In this document: positions 6,908 through 12,253 of the stretch, one piece after another
How positions within the stretch are numbered: the first letter of the stretch is position 1
How the letters are laid out: the number at the start of each line of letters is the position of its first letter
NCBI GenBank assembly: GCA_005800865.1
Contig: SYEI01000262.1
Location: 1 to 12,253, forward strand
Reading direction: 5' to 3'
DNA: 12,253 bases
Origin: Bacteroidota bacterium
Lineage (GTDB): Bacteria; Bacteroidota; Bacteroidia; B-17B0; Aurantibacillaceae
Position numbers and translations under genes: made by a program
Notes under the pieces: generated by a model
The model's input: only the letters and a program-made list of their open reading frames with translations
What the model was told of the DNA's origin: nothing
Database searches by the model: none

Positions 6908-6938
6908 TAAATGTATGCAATAATCTAGGTTGTACAAA
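6908..6938 (-). promoter_or_regulatory. Candidate Bacteroidota promoter for the 522-residue exported-protein gene
   Basis: On the minus strand TTTG (6935-6938) is followed after exactly 19 bases by TACATTTA (6908-6915), which matches TAnnTTTG at all but the last position. The spacing is the usual one for the Bacteroidota housekeeping sigma factor. The predicted transcript start lies near 6900, giving a leader of about 10 bases before the ATG at 6891. The -33 box touches the T-tract of the topA terminator. Confidence 0.5.
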
Positions 6939-6941
6939 TAA

Positions 6942-6968
6942 AAAGCCTCCACTTTTAGCGGAGGCTTT
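6942..6968 (-). terminator. Rho-independent terminator of topA
   Basis: AAAGCCTCC (6942-6950) pairs with GGAGGCTTT (6960-6968) around a 9-base loop that may pair further. On the minus strand the stem is followed by TTTTTATTTG and sits about 20 bases after the topA stop codon. Confidence 0.88.
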
Positions 6969-6987
6969 CAAAATAAATCAATTTATG

Positions 6988-9642
6988 TTATTTCTTTTTA
7001 GCAGCGGCTTTCTTTGCTGGAGCTTTTTTAGCAGCCACTTTTTTCGGTGCTGTTTTTTTACTGGCAGCTTTTTTTACTGCTGCCTTCTTGGTCGAAGTTT
7101 CTCCTGCTAGTTTTACAACTTTAGCTTTTTTAGGAGCAGCTTTCTTAGCACCTTTTTTATCAAATGCTTTTGGCACTTGCGCAATAATCATCGCTTTTAC
7201 TTCATCTAAAGTTAAAGCAGCTAATTCATCTGGTGTAAATTTACCACCACCATTTTTAATCAGTTTTAATTGCAGTTTGCCAAATTTAATTTGTGGACCC
7301 CAACGTGCATTTTCAACTGAAATTTTTTCTTCAGGCCAGTTTTGAATATAACGGTTCGCTTCTTTCTCTAATTTTTTCTCAATTAATTCATTGATATCAT
7401 TTTGAGATAAATTATCAAAATCATAAGCTCTTGGTACATTAATAAACATGCCGTCATATTTAATAAATGGTCCAAAACGACCTTTACCTTTAGTTACACC
7501 TTTACCTTGGTAATGTGCTACTGGAGCATCCGCTTCCTCTTTTTCTTTAATAATTTCTAGCGCTTTTTCCATATCAACCGTTAATGGGTCGATGGTACGA
7601 GGAATAGAAATAAAAGCTTCTCCTAATTTAATATATGGTCCAAATCTTCCCACAGCAACAATCACTTCCATACCATTGTATTCTCCTAAAGTTAAAGGAA
7701 GTCTAAATAAATCTAGAGCTTCTTCTAAAGTAATGGTTTCAATACTTTGGTTTCTTCTTAAGCTAGCAAATTTTGGTTTTTCTTCTGAGCCTTCAATTGT
7801 TTCACCAATTTGTGCTAGAGGACCAAAGCGCCCCACACGCACCGATACTGGTTTCCCGCTTGCAGGATCTACTCCTAATATTTTTTCGCCACTAGCACGC
7901 TCACTATTTTCTGAAGTTGTTTCAACTGTTTTGTGAAAAGGTGTATAAAACGATTTCAACATTTTTTGCCAGTTCAAATTACCATCTGCAATCTCATCAA
8001 ATTCCTCTTCTACTTTTGCTGTGAAATTAAAATCTAAAATAGTAGGGAAGTATTTCAATAAAAAATCATTTACTACCATTCCAATATCGGTTGGGAATAA
8101 TTTTGATTTCTCTGCACCTGTATTTTCAGTTTTTGTAGCTTTAGTTAAATTTTGTTTCACTAAAGTTAATTGCACGTATTCTCTTGGTGTACCTTCTTTA
8201 TCAGTCTTCTCCACATAGTTACGTTTTTGAACCGTACTAATAGTTGGAGCGTAAGTTGATGGACGACCAATTCCTAATTCTTCTAATTTCTTAACTAAAC
8301 TAGCTTCCGTATAACGTGCTGGGTGATGCGTAAAACGTTGAGTTGCTGTAATTTCTTGACTTTCTAATTTTTCGCCTACTTTCATTGGAGGTAGCATCGA
8401 TGAATTTTCTTCGTCAGAATCTTCATCATCCGTTCCTTCCATATATACTTTTAAGAAACCATCAAATTTCAACACTTCACCTTGTGCTACAAATAATTCA
8501 GAAGCACCGCTCACATTTACTTTTGCTGTTGTTTTTTCTAATTCAGCATCGCTCATTTGAGAAGCAATGGTGCGTTTCCAAATTAAATCATACAAACGTT
8601 GTTCGTTGCGCTCCCCGTCAATTACCGTTCTATCAATGTATGTAGGACGGATCGCCTCATGCGCCTCTTGCGCACCTTTACTCTTGTTTTTGTATTGTTT
8701 AGGATTATAATATTTAGCCCCGTAATTTTGATTAATAGCTTTGTTAGCTTGATCCATGGCTGTTTCCGATAAATTTACGGAGTCAGTTCTCATGTAAGTA
8801 ATCTTACCTGCTTCATATAAACGTTGTGCAACTTGCATGGTTTGCGCAACCGAAAAACCTAATTTACGAGCAGCTTCCTGTTGCAAGGTAGATGTTGTAA
8901 AAGGTGCAGCTGGCGAACGTTTTGCAGGTTTTGTTTCTAAACTTTCAATCGTGTAAGAAGCTAATTTGCATTTTTCTAAAAATGCTTGTGCTTCTGCTTC
9001 TGTTGTATAACGTTTATCTAATTCTGCTTTTAAAATTCCAGTTCCTACTTTAAATAAAGCAGAGACTTTATAAGCTGATGTGGATTGAAATTTTTGAATT
9101 TCACGTTCTCTTTCAACAATTAAACGAACAGCTACAGATTGAACGCGTCCAGCCGATAAACTCGGACGAACTTTGCGCCATAAAATAGGTGATAATTCAA
9201 AACCTACTAATCTATCTAATACTCTGCGCGCTTGTTGAGCATTTACTAAGTTAATATCAATTTCACGAGGATTATCAATAGCCTTTAAAATAGCAGGTTT
9301 GGTAATTTCGTGAAAAACAATACGTTTAGTGTTTGCTTTTGTTAATCCTAATGTTTCGTATAAATGCCAGCTAATAGCTTCTCCCTCTCGATCTTCATCG
9401 GATGCCAACCAAATCATGTCGGCTCCCTTTGATAATTTTTTTAATTCAGCTATTACTTTTTCCTTATCTGGCTGTACTTCGTATGTTGGAGTGAAATTGT
9501 TTTCTATATCTACACCGAATCCCTTTTTTACTAAATCTCTAATATGTCCAAAACTAGATTTAACAGTAAAATCTTTACCTAAAAACCCTTCAATGGTTTT
9601 TGCCTTTGCAGGGGACTCGACAATAACTAAATTTTTTGCCAT
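6988..9642 (-). CDS. topA: DNA topoisomerase I (type IA)
   Basis: An 884-residue enzyme that relaxes negative supercoils by single-strand cleavage and passage. The N-terminal Toprim domain has LVIVESPAKA (Glu9) and the acidic triad DEDREGE (Asp82, Asp84, Glu86) for Mg2+. The active-site tyrosine is Tyr283 in ITYMRTDS, with Arg285 next to it. Motifs SAGRVQSVAVRLI, EAHEAIRPT and LGIGRPSTYAPTI complete the type IA core. A short acidic insert (residues 403-412) may be a surface loop. The C-terminal region has no CxxC zinc fingers like those of E. coli; instead it has four repeats centred on GRFGP (604, 666, 721) and ARWGP (779). Residues 829-884 form a Lys/Ala/Pro-rich histone-H1-like tail. The ATG at 9642 directly precedes the first Toprim strand. 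It is transcribed away from miaB and ends at its own terminator. Identification is certain. Confidence 0.98.
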   Translation of the reverse strand: MAKNLVIVESPAKAKTIEGFLGKDFTVKSSFGHIRDLVKKGFGVDIENNFTPTYEVQPDKEKVIAELKKLSKGADMIWLASDEDREGEAISWHLYETLGLTKANTKRIVFHEITKPAILKAIDNPREIDINLVNAQQARRVLDRLVGFELSPILWRKVRPSLSAGRVQSVAVRLIVEREREIQKFQSTSAYKVSALFKVGTGILKAELDKRYTTEAEAQAFLEKCKLASYTIESLETKPAKRSPAAPFTTSTLQQEAARKLGFSVAQTMQVAQRLYEAGKITYMRTDSVNLSETAMDQANKAINQNYGAKYYNPKQYKNKSKGAQEAHEAIRPTYIDRTVIDGERNEQRLYDLIWKRTIASQMSDAELEKTTAKVNVSGASELFVAQGEVLKFDGFLKVYMEGTDDEDSDEENSSMLPPMKVGEKLESQEITATQRFTHHPARYTEASLVKKLEELGIGRPSTYAPTISTVQKRNYVEKTDKEGTPREYVQLTLVKQNLTKATKTENTGAEKSKLFPTDIGMVVNDFLLKYFPTILDFNFTAKVEEEFDEIADGNLNWQKMLKSFYTPFHKTVETTSENSERASGEKILGVDPASGKPVSVRVGRFGPLAQIGETIEGSEEKPKFASLRRNQSIETITLEEALDLFRLPLTLGEYNGMEVIVAVGRFGPYIKLGEAFISIPRTIDPLTVDMEKALEIIKEKEEADAPVAHYQGKGVTKGKGRFGPFIKYDGMFINVPRAYDFDNLSQNDINELIEKKLEKEANRYIQNWPEEKISVENARWGPQIKFGKLQLKLIKNGGGKFTPDELAALTLDEVKAMIIAQVPKAFDKKGAKKAAPKKAKVVKLAGETSTKKAAVKKAASKKTAPKKVAAKKAPAKKAAAKKK
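6991..7158 (-). other. Lys/Ala/Pro-rich C-terminal tail of topoisomerase I
   Basis: Residues 829-884 of TopA consist largely of repeated AAKK, APKK and AVKK units, with an estimated strong positive charge and low complexity. The tail resembles histone-H1-like C-termini and probably binds DNA non-specifically or aids processivity. It is in frame and followed by a normal stop, so it is part of the protein. Confidence 0.8.
7243..7881 (-). other. Four C-terminal GRFGP-type repeats of topoisomerase I
   Basis: Within TopA residues 588-800, the pattern GRFGPxxxxG recurs at residues 604, 666 and 721 and as ARWGPQIKFG at 779, at intervals of about 55-62 residues. These are the C-terminal Toprim-associated repeats found in zinc-free topoisomerases I, thought to bind DNA. 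The fourth copy has Arg-Trp in place of Arg-Phe and a shorter second half. Confidence 0.8.
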
Positions 9643-9658
9643 GTATATATATGTATAT
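9640..9658. repeat. Alternating pyrimidine-purine tract at the topA start codon
   Basis: Nineteen bases alternate strictly between pyrimidine and purine (CATG, then TATATATATGTATAT), beginning with the complement of the topA ATG. Such tracts melt easily or adopt non-B structure under negative supercoiling. The pattern is seen directly; any regulatory role is inference. Confidence 0.5.
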
Positions 9659-9955
9659 TAAAAAGTTCGCATTTTAAAGCTAAAAATTGATCAAATTGTT
9701 GGATTTTTTAACCCGTTTTTTGGATTTTTATTGCCTTAAAAGTTTGCAAAGGAAAAAAATTTAATCCGAATAAACCTAATTTTTATTTTACGGGAGACAC
9801 TTTTTATCCATTTAGCGGCTATTTTTTTGAACTTAAATTACTGATTTTTAGTTATTTAAAATATTTCAAAAAAATATGGATTTAAGACTGTGAAAAATGG
9901 TTAACGTGTCAAAATGTCATAACAAAGCCTTATCTTTGCGTTTTTATTGATATAC
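9643..9955. other. Divergent topA-miaB intergenic region
   Basis: About 313 bases of very AT-rich DNA between two divergent genes. It holds the alternating tract at the topA start and, at the other end, the miaB -7 element at 9931-9938. GGATTTTTT and GGATTTTTATTG recur around 9701-9733. For topA I find only TAGCTTTA on the minus strand (9675-9682), a poor -7 match without a -33 box. I see no convincing small gene, RNA gene or riboswitch. Confidence 0.6.
9931..9938 (+). promoter_or_regulatory. -7 promoter element of miaB
   Basis: TATCTTTG matches the Bacteroidota consensus TAnnTTTG exactly and is followed by the common CG context. Transcription would begin near 9943-9946, leaving a leader of only about 10-13 bases before the ATG at 9956. 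No TTTG box is visible 19 bases upstream. This placement argues against the TTG at 9947 as the start codon. Confidence 0.55.
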
Positions 9956-11380
9956 ATGGAGAACAAAATAATAGACGAATCAAAACAAGGAGAAGCACTA
10001 GTTAGAGAAACCGAAAATAAGGGTGGAAAAAAGATGTTTTTGGAGAGCTATGGCTGCCAAATGAATTTTGCGGATAGCGAAATCGTTGCTTCTATTTTGA
10101 TTGATAAAGGATATACCACAACAACCGATTATAAAGAAGCCGATTTAATATTTGTAAATACCTGTGCTATTCGCGAAAATGCCGAATCACGTGTTCGTCA
10201 GCGTTTATACGATTACAAAAAAGTAAAAAAGACCAATAAAAATCTATTAATTGGAGTGTTAGGTTGCATGGCCGAACGATTAAAACATCAGTTTTTAGAG
10301 CAAGAAAAGTTGGTGGATATGGTCGTTGGTCCTGATGCTTACCGCGATTTACCAAACTTAATTGCTATTGCCGAAGGCGGTCAACAAGCTATTAATGTGA
10401 TTTTAAGTAAAGAAGAAACGTATGCAGATATTTCACCGGTTCGCTTAGATCATAATGGCGTAAGTGCATTTGTGAGTATTATGCGTGGCTGTGATAATAT
10501 GTGTAGTTTTTGTGTGGTTCCATTTACGAGAGGAAGAGAAAGAAGTCGTGAGCCAGAAACTATTGTGAAAGAATGCCAAGAAGCATTTGATAAAGGCTAT
10601 AGAGAAGTAACTTTATTGGGGCAAAATGTAAACTCTTATTTATGGAGTGGTGGCGGATTGAAGAAAGAAACTTTAACCGAAGAACAAAAAGCAAACTCAA
10701 CCACTTTTGCCGAGCTATTAGAAATGGTAGCCTTAATAAATCCAGATTTGCGTGTACGTTATTCAACCTCACATCCAAAAGATATGGGTGATGATGTATT
10801 ACACATGATGGCGAAGTACGAAAACATTTGTAAATACGTTCATTTACCAGTACAAAGCGGGAACAGCGATGTATTAGAAAAAATGAACAGAGGTTACACG
10901 CGCGAATGGTATTTAGATCGTATAGCAGCCATTCGTCGTATTATGCCAGATGCTGCTATTAGCGCGGATATTATTACAGGTTTTTGTGGGGAAACAGAAG
11001 AACAACATCAAGATACGTTATCTTTAATGGAAGACGTAAAATATGAATTTGCTTATATGTTTTCTTATAGCGAACGACCTAAAACATTAGCAGAACGTAA
11101 ATATGAAGATGATGTTCCTGCCGAAATCAAAAGTAGAAGATTAACAGAAATTGTTGATGCACAGCGTAGACATAGTGAAATTAGAACGAAAGAAGGACTA
11201 GGAAAAGTTTACAAAGTATTAGTAGAAAATGTTTCCAAGAAATCAGCAGATATGATGAGTGGAAGGAATTCACAAAACACGGTTTGTGTTTTTCCGAAAG
11301 GAAATTTAAAGAAAGGTGATTATGTGAATGTGCTGATTACTAGCTGTACGAGTGGAACGTTGATAGGCGAGTGCGTTTAA
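9956..11380 (+). CDS. miaB: tRNA-2-methylthio-N6-dimethylallyladenosine synthase
   Basis: A radical SAM methylthiotransferase that adds the 2-methylthio group to N6-isopentenyladenosine at position 37 of tRNAs reading UNN codons. With the ATG at 9956 it has 474 residues, the normal size. An in-frame TTG at 9947 would add three residues but lies almost on the expected transcript start. The N-terminal domain carries the three Cys of the auxiliary 4Fe-4S cluster: Cys34 in SYGCQMN, Cys70 in NTCAIRE and Cys104 in LGCMAER. The radical SAM CxxxCxxC is Cys179, Cys183 and Cys186 in RGCDNMCSFC, followed by the typical VPFTRGRERSR. VHLPVQSGN and TREWYLDRI are also family hallmarks. The C-terminal TRAM domain (about residues 410-474) binds tRNA. 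Residues 1-25 form a polar, poorly conserved extension. No terminator is visible downstream. Confidence 0.97.
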   Translation: MENKIIDESKQGEALVRETENKGGKKMFLESYGCQMNFADSEIVASILIDKGYTTTTDYKEADLIFVNTCAIRENAESRVRQRLYDYKKVKKTNKNLLIGVLGCMAERLKHQFLEQEKLVDMVVGPDAYRDLPNLIAIAEGGQQAINVILSKEETYADISPVRLDHNGVSAFVSIMRGCDNMCSFCVVPFTRGRERSREPETIVKECQEAFDKGYREVTLLGQNVNSYLWSGGGLKKETLTEEQKANSTTFAELLEMVALINPDLRVRYSTSHPKDMGDDVLHMMAKYENICKYVHLPVQSGNSDVLEKMNRGYTREWYLDRIAAIRRIMPDAAISADIITGFCGETEEQHQDTLSLMEDVKYEFAYMFSYSERPKTLAERKYEDDVPAEIKSRRLTEIVDAQRRHSEIRTKEGLGKVYKVLVENVSKKSADMMSGRNSQNTVCVFPKGNLKKGDYVNVLITSCTSGTLIGECV

Positions 11381-11387
11381 GATTTTG

Positions 11388-11419
11388 AAGTATTAAGAAG
11401 TAAGTATAAAGTATTAAGA
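11388..11419. repeat. Direct repeat AAGTATTAAGA upstream of the four-helix-bundle gene
   Basis: AAGTATTAAGA occurs at 11388-11398 and again at 11409-11419, with the related AAGTAAGTATA between them. The block begins 8 bases after the miaB stop codon. The second copy, with two further bases, forms the left half of the inverted repeat that encloses the next gene. Confidence 0.7.
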
Positions 11420-11421
11420 TT
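11409..11421 (+). repeat. Left inverted repeat of the four-helix-bundle cassette
   Basis: AAGTATTAAGATT here is matched by AATCTTGATACTT at 11810-11822, whose reverse complement is AAGTATCAAGATT (12 of 13 bases). It lies 17 bases before the start codon. A looser match continues inward: TGGTTT here against TTGATTTT in the reverse complement of the right side. Confidence 0.65.
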
Positions 11422-11437
11422 GGTTTAATATAAATTT

Positions 11438-11791
11438 ATGGCTCATAACTACAAAGATTTAAAGATTTGGCAACGATCAATTGATTTGGTTGATTTATGT
11501 TATGATTATGTTGGAGACTTACCGCAAGATGAACGTTTTAATCTGAAATCACAAATTGTTAGATGTGCCTGTTCTGTTCCTGCAAACATAGCAGAAGGTT
11601 GTGGAAAAAGAACAAAGAAACATTTCGCAGAGTTTGTTACACATTCATTAGGTTCTTGTTTTGAATTAGAAACTCATATAATTATTTGTGATAGAAGAAA
11701 ATTTGGCAAAGAAGAATTAAGAAATAAAATATTACTGGAATTATCAGAATTAAAGAATATGATTTTCTCTTTCAGAGAAACTTTAGAATAG
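11438..11791 (+). CDS. Four-helix-bundle protein, S23/IVP family (TIGR02436-like)
   Basis: A 117-residue protein of the family first described from open reading frames in 23S rRNA intervening sequences. Diagnostic segments are present in order: NYKDLKIWQRSIDLV (residues 4-18), LPQDERFNLKSQIVRCACSVPANIAEGCGKRT (28-59), and the helix HFAEFVTHSLGSCFELETHI (62-81). The fold is four helices assembling as a pentameric barrel in known relatives, including the Avd accessory protein of diversity-generating retroelements; the activity of the stand-alone forms is not established. The basic surface suggests nucleic acid binding. Several Cys residues (21, 43, 45, 55, 74, 84) are more than I would expect. 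The ATG at 11438 directly precedes the conserved first helix. The gene sits between inverted repeats and separates miaB from the sigma-54 activator. No reverse transcriptase or rRNA lies nearby in this window. Confidence 0.93.
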   Translation: MAHNYKDLKIWQRSIDLVDLCYDYVGDLPQDERFNLKSQIVRCACSVPANIAEGCGKRTKKHFAEFVTHSLGSCFELETHIIICDRRKFGKEELRNKILLELSELKNMIFSFRETLE

Positions 11792-11809
11792 AAAGTAAAA
11801 TCAATCTTT

Positions 11810-11822
11810 AATCTTGATACTT
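11810..11822 (-). repeat. Right inverted repeat of the four-helix-bundle cassette
   Basis: AATCTTGATACTT is the inverted partner of 11409-11421 with one mismatch. It begins 18 bases after the four-helix-bundle stop and ends 19 bases before the next start codon. TTTAATCTT-like units flank it on both sides, mirroring the AAGTATTAAGA units on the left. Confidence 0.65.
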
Positions 11823-11841
11823 TAATCTTATAGTACTAATA

Positions 11842-12253
11842 ATGACATTACAAGAAATAAAACAACGCTTCGGGATAATGGGTAACAACCCGCTACTTGA
11901 AAGAGCAATTGATGTGGCTCGACAAGTGGCACCTACTGATTTGAACGTTTTAATTAACGGAGAAAGTGGAACTGGTAAAGAAGTATTTCCTCAAATTATT
12001 CATCAAAATAGTTCTCGTAAACACGGACAATACATTGCCGTAAACTGTGGTGCTATTCCCGAAGGAACCATTGATAGCGAATTATTTGGGCACGAAAAAG
12101 GATCATTTACTGGCGCTCACGAAGCTCGTAAAGGTTATTTTGAAGTAGCAGATGGTGGAACAATTTTTTTAGATGAAGTAGGGGAGTTGCCATTAACGAC
12201 TCAGGCGCGTTTGTTACGTGTTTTAGAAACAGGCGAATACATCAGAGTAGGTA
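11842..12253 (+). CDS. Sigma-54-dependent AAA+ transcriptional activator, 3' end missing
   Basis: Residues 1-137 of a bacterial enhancer-binding protein; the frame runs off the right edge. It begins almost directly with the AAA+ domain (RFGIMGNNPLLERAID), without a receiver, PAS or GAF domain. Walker A is GESGTGKE at residues 40-47. The sigma-54 contact loop reads GSFTGA (87-92) where GAFTGA is the consensus. Walker B is GGTIFLDE (105-112, Asp111 and Glu112), followed by GELPLTTQARLLRVLE. Such proteins hydrolyse ATP to remodel the closed complex of sigma-54 RNA polymerase. Without a sensory N-terminus it must be controlled otherwise, by level, partner protein, or a C-terminal region not seen here. 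In many Bacteroidota an activator of this type follows miaB directly. The ATG at 11842 fits the start of the domain; a DNA-binding helix-turn-helix would lie beyond the window. Confidence 0.93.
   Translation, partial: MTLQEIKQRFGIMGNNPLLERAIDVARQVAPTDLNVLINGESGTGKEVFPQIIHQNSSRKHGQYIAVNCGAIPEGTIDSELFGHEKGSFTGAHEARKGYFEVADGGTIFLDEVGELPLTTQARLLRVLETGEYIRVG

Noticed and set aside
7088..8645. Several plus-strand ORFs of 65-114 residues inside topA
   Set aside because: They lie opposite conserved topA coding sequence and show no family features; they are antisense shadows.
9329..9661. 110-residue plus-strand ORF antisense to the topA N-terminus
   Set aside because: Fully opposite the Toprim domain, with no independent coding signal.
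9801..9812. Possible DnaA box (TTATCCATT) in the topA-miaB spacer
   Set aside because: A single imperfect match (7 of 9) in AT-rich DNA without a cluster; not evidence of an origin.
10167..10778. Minus-strand ORFs of 62 and 72 residues inside miaB
   Set aside because: They are antisense to the conserved radical SAM region, with no homology I can recognise.
11438..11791. Diversity-generating retroelement (Avd-like gene)
   Set aside because: No reverse transcriptase, template repeat or variable repeat is visible in this window; the protein fits the broader S23/IVP family.

Overview
The window is AT-rich and looks like a chromosomal segment of a Bacteroidota bacterium (Flavobacteriia, Sphingobacteriia or a relative). 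Four things point that way: a C-terminal type IX secretion-like sorting domain, TAnnTTTG-type promoter motifs with weak or absent Shine-Dalgarno sequences, a topoisomerase I that carries GRFGP repeats and a Lys/Ala-rich tail where E. coli has zinc fingers, and miaB close to a receiver-less sigma-54 activator. I see no tRNA, rRNA, CRISPR array, transposase or integrase.

Layout. Positions 1-2223 (+) hold the 3' part of a TPR-CHAT protein with an intact caspase-like His/Cys pair; it is open at the left edge. Positions 2224-2477 are intergenic and contain a hairpin and candidate dispersed-repeat fragments. A YaeR-type glyoxalase-fold metalloprotein (2478-2864, +) follows, then a small lipoprotein gene (2976-3363, +) whose signal peptide and mature part are in different frames, joined at an A8 run. 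A block of minus-strand genes runs from 3360 to 9642: a helical protein of unknown function, a secreted protein with a type IX-like tail, a hotdog acyl-CoA thioesterase, a 522-residue exported protein of unknown function, and topA. Clear hairpin terminators follow the 522-residue gene and topA. A divergent intergenic region of about 310 bases separates topA from miaB (+). Next come a four-helix-bundle (S23/IVP family) gene between imperfect inverted repeats, and the start of a sigma-54-dependent AAA+ activator cut by the right edge.

How the genes fit together. topA (supercoil relaxation) and miaB (tRNA A37 methylthiolation) are housekeeping genes. The exported proteins and the lipoprotein are envelope or secreted products without assigned roles. 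From general knowledge of Bacteroidota genomes, miaB is often followed directly by a sigma-54 activator of this kind, so the repeat-flanked four-helix-bundle gene looks like an insertion into that pair. The points most worth following up are this cassette, the frameshifted lipoprotein and the TPR-CHAT protein. I found no convincing complete new multi-gene system.
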